Source: an uncultured Pseudoxanthomonas sp. (GTDB lineage: Bacteria > Pseudomonadota > Gammaproteobacteria > Xanthomonadales > Xanthomonadaceae). Taken from it: a stretch of DNA of 26,362 bases. A model generated the notes under the pieces. The model searched no databases. It worked only from the letters and a program-made list of their open reading frames with translations, and had not been told where the DNA came from. The stretch lies in assembly GCA_946886405.1 (NCBI GenBank), contig CAMPIO010000045.1, forward strand, positions 1-26,362. The letters are read 5' to 3'. Position 1 is the stretch's first letter, and each line of letters starts with the position of its first letter. The translations under genes and the position numbers were made by a program. Shown here piece by piece: positions 15,662 through 25,288 of the stretch.

Positions 15662-16435
15662 TCAGCGTCGGTTGTCGATGCCCCTGCCGGTCGCGGTCCA
15701 CCACAGGCCGCCGTAAAGATGCGCCAGATAGGCCGGATCGTCATACAGCGCCGGGGTGTGTCCCAGTGCGGTGACGAAGACGCGGCCGCCGTCGTAGGCG
15801 TGGTACCACGCGACGGGATGATCCTTGCCCATGCCGCGCGCCACCTGGCCCGGCCAGATGCGGGTCGGATCGTAGGTGGACTCGTCCACGCTCAGGACGG
15901 TGCGCAGGCCGGGGACGAGCGGTTCGTGGAACTCGTACCACTCGTCCGTCCAGATCCAGCGCGACGGCAGGCCGAATGCCGCCGGGAACGACGGGTCTTC
16001 CACGCGCACCGTCGCGGTCTGCACCATCGGATGGATGCGGAAGGTGCGGCCGACCAGTTTCTCGAACCATGGCCACTCGCCGGGGGGATTGAAGATCAGT
16101 GCGCGGTGCACGGCCATCACCCCGCCACCGCCGCGGACGTAGGCCTCCAGCCTGCCGCGCTGTGCACCCTTCAGTTCGTCGCCGGGCGTGTTGAGCAGCA
16201 CGATGGCCGCATAGGGAGACAGGTCGCCATCGAACGGCGTGCTGTTCCACGACCACGTCAGGTCGAAGCCATGCACCTGCGCCATGCGCTCGAACTGCGG
16301 CTTGGCGACCACCGCGTAATCGTGGTGGTAGCGGTTGGGGATGGCGACCACCAGCACCTTGAACTGGCCTTGCGCGAACGCAGGGGTGGTCAGGCAGGCA
16401 AGGCAGAGCAGTGCGAGCAGCAGAAGACGTTTCAT
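15662..16435 (-). CDS. Exported ThuA-domain protein
   Basis: This 257-residue protein has a clear signal peptide (KRLLLLALLCLACLTTPAFA, cleavage near 22). The mature protein has the ThuA (class-I glutamine amidotransferase-like) fold pattern: FKVLVVAIPNRYHHDYAVVA at the start, AAIVLLNTPGDEL, RGGGGVMAVHRALIF, IWTDEWYEFH and GGRVFVTALGH. In Xanthomonads and Bacteroidetes such proteins accompany sugar metabolism. In Sinorhizobium, ThuA is involved in trehalose use. No catalytic Cys-His-Glu triad is apparent, so it is not an amidase in the classical sense. The start ATG at 16435 has TAGCAT six bases upstream and no ribosome-binding site. It converges with the DUF4380-like gene. Confidence 0.87.
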   Translation of the reverse strand: MKRLLLLALLCLACLTTPAFAQGQFKVLVVAIPNRYHHDYAVVAKPQFERMAQVHGFDLTWSWNSTPFDGDLSPYAAIVLLNTPGDELKGAQRGRLEAYVRGGGGVMAVHRALIFNPPGEWPWFEKLVGRTFRIHPMVQTATVRVEDPSFPAAFGLPSRWIWTDEWYEFHEPLVPGLRTVLSVDESTYDPTRIWPGQVARGMGKDHPVAWYHAYDGGRVFVTALGHTPALYDDPAYLAHLYGGLWWTATGRGIDNRR

Positions 16436-16441
16436 GCCGCG

Positions 16442-16447
16442 ATGCTA
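16442..16447 (-). promoter_or_regulatory. Candidate -10 element for a leaderless thuA-like mRNA
   Basis: The minus strand reads TAGCAT, with six bases to the ATG at 16435, giving the spacing expected for transcription starting at the start codon. The gene has no Shine-Dalgarno. The -35 region (TGTCGC at about 16465-16470) is poor. Confidence 0.42.
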
Positions 16448-16514
16448 GCCCGGCGTGGGATCGCGCGACATCGTCGCGCTATTCCGTTTTCGACGACGCC
16501 TATGCGGATATCGC

Positions 16515-16865
16515 CTACGCCGTGCGTGTGGCCTGCATCGCCTTGCTGGCACCCCACGCCAGCATGACCAGGCCGACGGCGGAGACGATGCCGATCAACA
16601 TGCCGACGGCGCTGAACAGACCCATCATGCCGCTCACCGAGGAATAGCCGTCGGTGGCGCTGTTGATCACCCAGGCCTGCCACACACTCATCACGCCGCG
16701 CAGCAACGTGGTCAGCAGCATCAGCGAGATGCCGGCCAGCGCCAGCTTGCGACCGGGTGCCGCCGGCGCCCACATCGCCAGCATCGCGGTGCCGGCCACG
16801 CAGGCCAGCAGTTCGGGCAGCTGGTAGCCCAGCATTGTCAGCATCTGGGTGAGGAATCCGTCCAT
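16515..16865 (-). CDS. Small four-helix membrane protein (hypothetical)
   Basis: I do not recognise this family. The 116-residue product is almost wholly hydrophobic. Helices are roughly at 10-30 (LPELLACVAGTAMLAMW), 38-60 (LALAGISLMLLTTLLRG), a weaker segment, and 83-110 (GLFSAVGMLIGIVSAVGLVM). I chose the ATG at 16865, which has AGGATGGAC just upstream; the frame could start 18 bases earlier at a TTG, but without better support. It stands 79 bases upstream of the thuA-like gene on the same strand. A 20-base dyad (16909-16928) precedes it, and the last residues (MQATRTA) are polar. Gene calling is supported by codon usage and length only. Confidence 0.68.
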   Translation of the reverse strand: MDGFLTQMLTMLGYQLPELLACVAGTAMLAMWAPAAPGRKLALAGISLMLLTTLLRGVMSVWQAWVINSATDGYSSVSGMMGLFSAVGMLIGIVSAVGLVMLAWGASKAMQATRTA

Positions 16866-16908
16866 ATGTCCATCCTGCGGCAAGACGCGATGTTGAATAA
16901 GTTCGTGT

Positions 16909-16928
16909 CATGTTGACATCTCGACATG
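16909..16928. promoter_or_regulatory. Inverted repeat, possible operator
   Basis: The half-sites CATGTTGA and TCGACATG (7 of 8 complementary) are separated by four bases. The dyad lies 44-63 bases upstream of the small membrane gene (start 16865). It covers the region where a -35 would fall for a weak TATTCA -10 (16894-16899, minus strand). A repressor or activator site is possible; no regulator gene is adjacent. Confidence 0.35.
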
Positions 16929-16969
16929 CTGGCGAGAAGGTTTGAGCAAAATCACCATTCCTTCAAGAA

Positions 16970-16992
16970 AACGCCCGCACGAGGCGGGCGTT
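16970..16992 (-). terminator. Rho-independent terminator
   Basis: A nine-base stem (16970-16978 with 16984-16992) closes a five-base loop. On the minus strand it is followed by GTTTTCTT, so it should end transcription of the small peptide gene at 17013. On the plus strand the tail TTCTCTCT is weaker. Confidence 0.8.
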
Positions 16993-17012
16993 CTCTCTAA
17001 TTCCCCTGATGC

Positions 17013-17231
17013 TCAGGGTTCGAGCGGCGGCTCAGAGGTGCCCAGCGGGATGCAGTTCTTCCCTTCGGAATTGCAGAACCAGACTTGGCCATTGCTATCC
17101 ATGAACGCGTAGCCACTACCAGGCGGGAGACCCGGCGGAGGCGGCGGAGGCGGGGATGACGGATCCGCCATGGCGAGGCCTGATGGTATGACGAGCAATG
17201 CGAGCAATACTGCTTTGAGCATGATTCTCAC
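17013..17231 (-). CDS. Small exported proline-rich peptide (hypothetical)
   Basis: I do not recognise this protein. Read from the GTG at 17231 it has 72 residues: a signal peptide (VRIMLKAVLLALLVIPSGLA, then MA, cleavage likely before DPSS), a run of seven prolines (SSPPPPPPPGLPP), then SGYAFMDSNGQVWFCNSEGK with two cysteines that could form a disulfide, and an acidic, proline-rich end (TSEPPLEP). The mature peptide would be only about 50 residues. I prefer the GTG because AAGGAAG stands seven bases upstream. Alternatives are ATG at 17264 (83 residues, no ribosome-binding site) and ATG at 17222 (69 residues). A terminator follows at 16970-16992, which supports a real transcription unit. Confidence 0.62.
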   Translation of the reverse strand: MRIMLKAVLLALLVIPSGLAMADPSSPPPPPPPGLPPGSGYAFMDSNGQVWFCNSEGKNCIPLGTSEPPLEP

Positions 17232-17405
17232 GACTAGCTTCCTTGTGTCTGTGCCACGATTCATGGCGCAGCCAGCCTACAAGGAAGGTCAAGTACATGC
17301 AGATATGTAATTTGCTTTGAGTTGCCTCGCTTCTTTTCGCAGGCGAGGCGGGCGTCCCTGACGCGGAATACATGGAACTTGGGCGATGAACCGTCGTTCC
17401 AGCCC

Positions 17406-18254
17406 TCAATCCGCCGTCACCAACACCTTGTCCTTCCCGCGCAGTGCGGCGTAGACCGCATCGGTCTCGGGGCGAACGCCATGCCAGCGCTCGAACGCCT
17501 CGGCGGCCTGTTCGACCAGCATGCCGAGCCCGTCCACCGCATCGTGGCAACCGGCAGCGCGGGCCCAGGCGAGGAACGGGATCGCCGCTTCGCCGTAGTT
17601 GAGATCCACCGCCAGCGTACGTGGCGTGGCGAGGCCGAACGGCAGGGTGAATTCGCCCTGGTCCTTCCGCGCCGCCGAGGTGGCGTTGATGATCAGCGAG
17701 AAGTCGCCGAGGTTGCGCAGGTCGTCCCAGTAGCGCGAGTGCGCACGGTCGGGCTCCCCCAGTGCATCGGCCAGTGCATCGGCGCGCTCTGCGGTGCGGT
17801 TGACGATGATCAGCTCGCTGATGCCGGCGTCCAGCAAGGCGGGCGCCACGCCGCGTGCCGCGCCACCGGCGCCGAGCAGCAGCGCCCGGCGCGCGCGCAG
17901 GTCGAGTCCGCGGCGATCGGTCAGGTCGCGCACCAGGCCGGTGCCATCGGTGTTGTCGCCGTGCCATTGGCCGTCATTGCGGGTCAGCGTGTTCACCGCA
18001 CCGGCGCGGCGCGCGCGATCGCTGGTCTGTGCGCAGATCGCGAAGGCGGCTTCCTTCAACGGCAGGGTGACGTTCGCGCCTGCGCCCCCGTCGTCCGCGA
18101 AGCGGTCGAGCGTGGAGACGAAGTCGTGCGGCGCGGTGTCGATGGCGGTGTAGTCCAGCGCGATGCCGACCTGCTGCGCGAACGCGGCGTGGATGCGTGG
18201 CGACAGCGAGTGGGCGACGGGATGGCCGAAGACGGCGTAGCGCTGGCTGGTCAT
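17406..18254 (-). CDS. aroE: Shikimate dehydrogenase (NADP+)
   Basis: AroE reduces 3-dehydroshikimate to shikimate in the chorismate pathway. The 282-residue product contains the substrate-binding HSLSPRIH (15-22, S16/S18), the catalytic K67 in NVTLPLKE, N88 in GAVNTL, D103 in GDNTDGTG, the nucleotide-binding GAGGAARG (128-135), NRT for NADP phosphate binding, INATS, and [10 protein letters not shown] near the C-terminus. All expected active-site residues are present. The ATG at 18254 gives normal family length; the frame stays open to 18470, but that extension is not AroE-like. It is transcribed alone toward the small peptide gene, with a 140-base gap. Confidence 0.96.
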   Translation of the reverse strand: MTSQRYAVFGHPVAHSLSPRIHAAFAQQVGIALDYTAIDTAPHDFVSTLDRFADDGGAGANVTLPLKEAAFAICAQTSDRARRAGAVNTLTRNDGQWHGDNTDGTGLVRDLTDRRGLDLRARRALLLGAGGAARGVAPALLDAGISELIIVNRTAERADALADALGEPDRAHSRYWDDLRNLGDFSLIINATSAARKDQGEFTLPFGLATPRTLAVDLNYGEAAIPFLAWARAAGCHDAVDGLGMLVEQAAEAFERWHGVRPETDAVYAALRGKDKVLVTAD

Positions 18255-18568
18255 GGTGCGGATCCCCGTCTGCAGTCGTTCTCCGCAGTCTACGCGCGCC
18301 CGCTCCGGCTTGACAGGCGGTGCGACGCGCTGCACTGTGCCGCCGCCGAAGCGGGTGCGCCAGGGATCGAGGCGACGGCAGGCCGGGCTGGGGAGTCCGG
18401 TCGCCTTCCATCGAACACTGCCACTGCGGGCCGTACGACGACCAGTAACGAAGCGTCGTGCAGTCCACACGCGTTCGCCCCTCGGCCAGGATGTTCGCGA
18501 TTCACCGATCCACCCCGCCGGTACCGCAAGGACGCGGGGATTCCACCATCACCGAAAGGGGAAACACC
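18255..18568. promoter_or_regulatory. Divergent 314-base intergenic region, aroE / outer-membrane protein
   Basis: No credible gene is seen. ORFs crossing it are extensions or shadows without ribosome-binding sites. It must contain the divergent promoters. TTGACA at 18310-18315 on the plus strand is a perfect -35, but the matching -10 position (CACTGT, 18333-18338) is poor. The outer-membrane gene has a strong GAAAGGGGAAA ribosome-binding region just before 18569. A six-base inverted repeat, ACGACG and CGTCGT, lies around 18435-18460. The long 5' leader could carry regulation I cannot read. Confidence 0.4.
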
Positions 18569-19306
18569 ATGAAGACGCTGCTCCGCTGTCTGCCGCTCGC
18601 GCTGGCAACCTTCGCCCTGCATGCGCAGGCGCAATCGATCTCGCCGGCCTACGACGCGTTCCGGAAGAAGGAAACGCCCGCACCCGCCCAGCCGGTGACA
18701 CCGACCGCCGCGCCTGCCGCACCCGTGGCACCCGTGGCACCGCCTCCGGCGCCCGTCTACACCGCGCCCGCACCGTACAGCGCACCTGCGCCTGCCCGCG
18801 AGGCACGGGACAACGGCGGATTCTTCGTCGGCGTGCAGGCGGGACAGGGCTGGATCTACGAAGACGTTGAACAGGATGCCGTCGCCATCAGCGCCGGCTA
18901 CCGCTGGCAGGCGGGCCCCTGGGCCCAGGTCGGCGTGGAGCTGTCGGCGGGCCGGCTGGACGAAACCACCGACGGTGGCTGGCGCTATCCGAAGGCGACG
19001 TACAAGGCCGTGGGCGCCAACGCCCGCATGAACTTCGGCGAGAGCCCGTGGTTCATGATGGTCCGTGGTGGCTACTTCGACGCGGAACAGGACTTCCCGG
19101 GCGGCGGCGACTTCTCCACGAACGGCGGCTATGCCGGTCTGGCGGTCGGCGTGGACATCAACCGCCACGTCAACCTGACGCTCGGGTACACCGCCTTCAT
19201 CTACGCGGACGACTACTACGACAGCGACTGCGATGACGACTACAGCTACGACTGCGACTTCAACCGTGCCGACACGGTGACGCTGGGCGTCGAAGCGCGT
19301 TTCTGA
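18569..19306 (+). CDS. Outer-membrane beta-barrel protein with Pro/Ala linker
   Basis: The 245-residue precursor starts with a signal peptide (KTLLRCLPLALATFALHAQA, cleavage near 22). A low-complexity Pro/Ala-rich segment follows at about 36-80 (repeated PVAPVAPP), then an eight-strand-like barrel domain (about 83-245) starting NGGFFVGVQAGQGW and ending TVTLGVEARF. The terminal phenylalanine is the BAM recognition signature. It resembles OmpX/OmpA-N or Ax21-type small porin-like proteins. Near the end (214-231) an extracellular loop packed with Asp and Tyr, including two cysteines (C221, C229), looks suited to binding cations or forming a disulfide. A nine-base tandem repeat (CACCCGTGG twice) lies in the linker. 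A strong ribosome-binding site and a terminator at 19326-19353 bracket it as a single-gene unit. Function is unknown. Confidence 0.82.
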   Translation: MKTLLRCLPLALATFALHAQAQSISPAYDAFRKKETPAPAQPVTPTAAPAAPVAPVAPPPAPVYTAPAPYSAPAPAREARDNGGFFVGVQAGQGWIYEDVEQDAVAISAGYRWQAGPWAQVGVELSAGRLDETTDGGWRYPKATYKAVGANARMNFGESPWFMMVRGGYFDAEQDFPGGGDFSTNGGYAGLAVGVDINRHVNLTLGYTAFIYADDYYDSDCDDDYSYDCDFNRADTVTLGVEARF

Positions 19307-19325
19307 TCCAGGCGGAAGGGTGACC

Positions 19326-19353
19326 GAAACGGGAGCCGGCAGGCTCCCGTTTC
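19326..19353. terminator. Bidirectional rho-independent terminator
   Basis: A perfect 12-base stem (19326-19337 with 19342-19353) closes a four-base GGCA loop, GC-rich in the centre with GAAAC/GTTTC outer ends. It lies between the convergent outer-membrane gene (ends 19306) and hemB (ends 19374). Confidence 0.85.
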
Positions 19354-19373
19354 ATTTCAACGCCTGCGGCACG

Positions 19374-20459
<1,086 letters not shown>

Positions 20460-20708
20460 TCAGATGAAGCCGCCGCCCAGCGACAGGCGGATGATGCCGA
20501 CCACGATGACGATGCCGTTGAGCACCAGCCCCGCCTTGGCGCGGCCGCGGTTCCCGGTACGGGTGAACAGGATACCGATGGCGGCGATGATCGCGCCGAC
20601 GGCAGCGAAGGGAATCACCAGCCAGTTCGCGGCTCCCAGCAGCGGAATGAGGGCGAGGATCATCAGGATCATCGCGACGATGCCCCACAGCAGGCTGATC
20701 AGTCCCAT
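20460..20708 (-). CDS. Small three-helix membrane protein (hypothetical)
   Basis: The product has 82 residues and three hydrophobic segments: about 3-24 (ISLLWGIVAMILMILALIPL), 28-48 (WLVIPFAAVGAIIAAIGILF) and 60-76 (GLVLNGIVIVVGIIRL). A short basic loop (TRTGNRGRAK) separates the last two, with the central part resembling DUF4190-like small membrane proteins. I cannot name a function. The ATG at 20708 has a good GGGGAG ribosome-binding site. It lies between xanB2 (72 bases upstream) and hemB (96 bases downstream) on the same strand and may be co-transcribed with either. Confidence 0.82.
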   Translation of the reverse strand: MGLISLLWGIVAMILMILALIPLLGAANWLVIPFAAVGAIIAAIGILFTRTGNRGRAKAGLVLNGIVIVVGIIRLSLGGGFI

Positions 20709-20780
20709 CGAACATGCTCCCCGATACGGCGCGCGACGCGGCGCCTCATGGACTCACTATGCGGACGGGCAGCGACGGCT

Positions 20781-21800
20781 TCAAGCCGCCACGCCGTGCA
20801 TGCCCTCGATTTCGACCAGCAACTCGCGCCGGCAGACGTCGGCGTGCAGCATCAACCACGGCACGCGCGTACCCAGTCTCGCCTCCAGTTGCGCGGCCAC
20901 CGCATCGGCATCGACGGCATCGCTGACGTAGACCTTGAGGCGCGAACTCGCATCCATGTGCGGCGGCAAGCATGGCGCGTGCACGCGCGCGGCACCGAGC
21001 AGGCTGTCCAGGTTGGTCAGTGTTTCGTCGAGTTGGGCGCGCAGCGAGTCGGCGTGCTGCGAGGCGTGGCCGACGATGCTGGCCGTGCCCGACAGCAGCA
21101 GAGGCACCTGCGGCGACGGCGGCAACAGCGCGCGCGCGAAACTGGGTGATTGAGGGCCGTATTCGCGCGGGTAGCGGTAGGCGCTGACCTGGCGGGGATT
21201 TTCCAGCGGCAGGCCGGGCTCGCGTGCGGCCAGCCAGTACACCTGCAGCATACGGCGACCGTCACGACTGCCGATGGCAGTGGCCGCTGGCAGCATGCGC
21301 GTGTCGACATCGCCCAGGCCCTGCACGCGACCGACGCAGAACTGCCGGTAGCGCTCGGTGTCGCCCTCGCCTTCGGTGATCGCGTCGAAGTAGTTCCAGA
21401 TCCGCAGCAGGTGCGGATAGCCGCTGTCGCGCCAGAACGCCGCCATCGCGGCATACGCCTGCGCGCTGGCATGCAGGATGCCGCCCTCGGGTTCTTCCCA
21501 CTCCACCACGCCGAACATCAACGCGCCGTCGTGGCTGTAGCGCACCGCGCCTTCGCGACCCGTGGCGACGGGTCCGGTCGCGCGCCAGACTTCATAGGGC
21601 GCCGCCGCTTCGCGCAACGGCGACAGCGATACGCGCAGGTAGCGGGGGTCGTCGATGGCGGCCGTCGCCGGCGCCAGCGCGCCGAAGCCGAACACGGCGA
21701 GGGTTTCCGGCAGGCCCAGCAACGCTTGCGGCGACGGGGCATGGATGTAGTCGACGGCCAGCCGCTGTGGCGCGGGTGGATGGTCGGGGGCGGAGCTCAT
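20781..21800 (-). CDS. xanB2: Chorismatase, 3-/4-hydroxybenzoate synthase (XanB2-like)
   Basis: This enzyme hydrolyses chorismate to 3-hydroxybenzoate and 4-hydroxybenzoate plus pyruvate. In Xanthomonas campestris XanB2 supplies 3-HBA for xanthomonadin pigment and 4-HBA for ubiquinone. The 339-residue product has the family's N-terminal domain (LRVSLSPLREAAAPYEVWR), the RIWNYFDAITEGEGDTERYR segment (133-152) and a YjgF/RidA-like C-terminal half with LLLSGTASIVGHAS (234-247). Near the end C323 and E330 (DVCRRELLVEIEG) occupy the spacing of the active-site Cys and Glu that I recall for the 3-HBA-forming (Hyg5-type) chorismatases. The ATG at 21800 fits family length. A seven-codon upstream ORF overlaps it. 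No pigment-cluster genes are adjacent; a lipoprotein gene diverges upstream. Confident family call; product ratio unknown. Confidence 0.9.
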   Translation of the reverse strand: MSSAPDHPPAPQRLAVDYIHAPSPQALLGLPETLAVFGFGALAPATAAIDDPRYLRVSLSPLREAAAPYEVWRATGPVATGREGAVRYSHDGALMFGVVEWEEPEGGILHASAQAYAAMAAFWRDSGYPHLLRIWNYFDAITEGEGDTERYRQFCVGRVQGLGDVDTRMLPAATAIGSRDGRRMLQVYWLAAREPGLPLENPRQVSAYRYPREYGPQSPSFARALLPPSPQVPLLLSGTASIVGHASQHADSLRAQLDETLTNLDSLLGAARVHAPCLPPHMDASSRLKVYVSDAVDADAVAAQLEARLGTRVPWLMLHADVCRRELLVEIEGMHGVAA

Positions 21801-21820
21801 CGTGCGGGAAACGGCGGCAT
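21797..21820 (-). CDS. Seven-codon upstream ORF overlapping the xanB2 start
   Basis: An ATG at 21820 opens a frame encoding MPPFPAR that stops at a TGA overlapping the xanB2 ATG (ATGA). It lies between the likely transcription start (from TATCAT at 21833-21838) and xanB2, and xanB2 itself lacks a clear Shine-Dalgarno, so terminating ribosomes could reinitiate on xanB2. Whether it is translated is unknown. Confidence 0.35.
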   Translation of the reverse strand: MPPFPAR

Positions 21821-21832
21821 GGTCAGGGCGAA

Positions 21833-21838
21833 ATGATA
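21833..21838 (-). promoter_or_regulatory. Candidate xanB2 -10 element
   Basis: The minus strand reads TATCAT 32 bases before the xanB2 ATG, the same hexamer as before hemB. Transcription would start near 21826, only about five bases before the short upstream ORF. Confidence 0.4.
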
Positions 21839-21932
21839 ACCCGCCCACCCCGTCACGCCGGCCGCCTGCGGGCTGTGCCAGTATTCAGCCGCACGGGCGG
21901 AAGATCGCCGCTGGCCACCGGGAGAAGCCGCC

Positions 21933-22394
21933 ATGTCGTTCCGCATCGCCCCTGTCGTATTCGCCGCCCTGTTGCTTGCCGGCTGCGCCGGCAGTTCCAA
22001 GGTCATGCTCGGCCAGGCGCGCGCGCCGGTCGATCCGTCCCAGGTGCAGGTCTATCGCACGCCGCCCGCAGGGTCGCTGGAGATCGCGCAACTGGAGGCC
22101 AAGAGCGCGGTCGGCTTCGGCACCCAGGGCCAGACCGATGCTGCGGTCGCCCGACTCAAGCGCGAAGCCGCCGCCCTCGGCGCGAACGGCGTGGTGTTGC
22201 TCGGCGTCGGGTCGAGTGGATCACCGGTTGGCATGTCGGTGGGCGCGGGCAGCTACGGTCGCCACTCGGGCGGTGGCTTGAGCATGGGCATTCCGACCAC
22301 CCAGAAGCAGGCCGCAGGCGTGGCGATCTACGTGCCGCCCGGCACGGTGGTGGATCCGGGCCTGGTCGTGCCGGAGCCGGCGGCGAAGCCGTAA
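21933..22394 (+). CDS. Lipoprotein (hypothetical)
   Basis: The 153-residue precursor has a type II signal peptide with lipobox LLAGC (C18). Acylation at C18, followed by AGSSK, suggests outer-membrane sorting since no Asp follows the cysteine. The mature part has a compact domain (about 30-100) with LEIAQLEAKSAVGFGTQGQT and ALGANGVVLLGVG. This could be an RcsF- or YbjQ-like small fold (weak inference). A Gly/Ser-rich middle (GAGSYGRHSGGGLSMG) and a strand YVPPGTVVDPG follow. A GGGAGAAG ribosome-binding site precedes the ATG at 21933. It diverges from xanB2 across 132 bases. I do not know its function. Confidence 0.85.
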   Translation: MSFRIAPVVFAALLLAGCAGSSKVMLGQARAPVDPSQVQVYRTPPAGSLEIAQLEAKSAVGFGTQGQTDAAVARLKREAAALGANGVVLLGVGSSGSPVGMSVGAGSYGRHSGGGLSMGIPTTQKQAAGVAIYVPPGTVVDPGLVVPEPAAKP

Positions 22395-22418
22395 CGCGGT
22401 CCGTCAGTCCTGCAAGCG

Positions 22419-22443
22419 CGAAGGCGGCTGATGGCCGCCTTCG
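22419..22443. terminator. Likely terminator hairpin between convergent genes
   Basis: A perfect ten-base stem (22419-22428 with 22434-22443) closes a five-base TGATG loop. The T-tract is poor (TCGTT on plus), so it is less typical than the other terminators in the window. It lies between the convergent lipoprotein and Coa1-family genes. Confidence 0.6.
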
Positions 22444-22454
22444 TCGTTGAGCGG

Positions 22455-22889
22455 TCAGGGCGAGGTGGTCGCGGTTCGGTCTTCCAGCACGATCCTCTCG
22501 CCGCCATCCACGTTCACCGCCAGCGTTTCGTAGCGCCATTCGCCGGCGCGCTTCTCGGCAACGACATACAACGTGCCGTCGGCGCGCTTGCCGTCGAGTG
22601 GAATCGACAGGTCGGCATCGCCGCTGCCGCCATTGACGCTGATGTTGCCCTGCACGAACCAGCCGGTGGCGATGGGCTCGCCCAGTGCCGCGATGACGGC
22701 GGGGTCGGCTTTTGCGCGCGCAACCGCTTGCCGGTACGGATCCGAGGATTTGAGGGCGCCGAAGATCAGCGCCACGATGCCGAAGACGAACGCGGCGAAC
22801 AGCGCGAGCAGCAGCGCCGCCAGCACGGGCACGAGCCACTTCCAGTTGCGTTGCCACCAGCCGGTTTGAGCGGGGACGTGGGTCGACAT
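22455..22889 (-). CDS. Coa1-family (cytochrome c oxidase assembly factor-like) membrane protein
   Basis: The 144-residue protein has a short cytoplasmic N-terminus, one transmembrane helix (about 18-46, WLVPVLAALLLALFAAFVFG...) and a periplasmic domain. The domain begins SSDPYRQAVARAKADPAVIAAL and contains EPIATGWFVQGNISVNGGSG and DADLSIPLDGKRADGTLYVVA. This is the pattern of the Coa1/Tim21-like fold annotated as cytochrome oxidase complex assembly protein 1. A role in oxidase assembly is proven only in mitochondria, and many bacterial members are uncharacterised. The ATG at 22889 has GGAG upstream. It lies 20 bases after the dipeptidyl peptidase gene on the same strand and is likely co-transcribed with it. 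Confidence 0.82.
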   Translation of the reverse strand: MSTHVPAQTGWWQRNWKWLVPVLAALLLALFAAFVFGIVALIFGALKSSDPYRQAVARAKADPAVIAALGEPIATGWFVQGNISVNGGSGDADLSIPLDGKRADGTLYVVAEKRAGEWRYETLAVNVDGGERIVLEDRTATTSP

Positions 22890-22909
22890 CGGGCTACTCC
22901 TGGATCGGA

Positions 22910-25187
<2,278 letters not shown>

Positions 25188-25288
25188 GTAGCGTGCGCTG
25201 CGCGCACGACCTCTGGATCCGACACCACGCGTCGTACGCATGGCGCGTGATATAGGGGTCATGGGGTCGTGCGCACGGCGCACGCTAC
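25188..25288. repeat. REP doublet (REPIN-like), GTAG-type palindromes in inverted orientation
   Basis: Two 23-base units, 25188-25210 on plus and 25266-25288 on minus, match at 21 of 23 positions when compared in the same direction. Each starts with the tetranucleotide GTAG followed by C and a six-base stem GTGCGC...GCGCAC, with a three-base loop that differs (TGC versus CGT) while the stem is kept. The 55-base spacer is partly self-complementary (CACGCG...CGCGTG), so the whole 101-base element can fold into one long hairpin. GTAG-headed REPs dispersed by RAYT transposases are known from Stenotrophomonas and relatives. The right unit overlaps the GST 3' end and its TAG forms the GST stop codon. 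No RAYT gene is in the window. Confidence 0.8.

Noticed and set aside
17324..17349. Hairpin GCCTCGC...GCGAGGC downstream of aroE
   Set aside because: The stem is only seven bases with a 12-base loop and no T-tract follows on the minus strand, so I do not call it a terminator.
18310..18338. TTGACA before the outer-membrane gene as a full promoter
   Set aside because: The -35 is perfect, but the hexamer at the right spacing (CACTGT) is a poor -10 and lies 230 bases from the gene. It is noted only within the intergenic entry.
18730..18760. Nine-base tandem repeat in the outer-membrane gene as a phase-variable locus
   Set aside because: There are only two full copies, the unit is a multiple of three, and it simply encodes the Pro/Ala linker, so switching is not supported.
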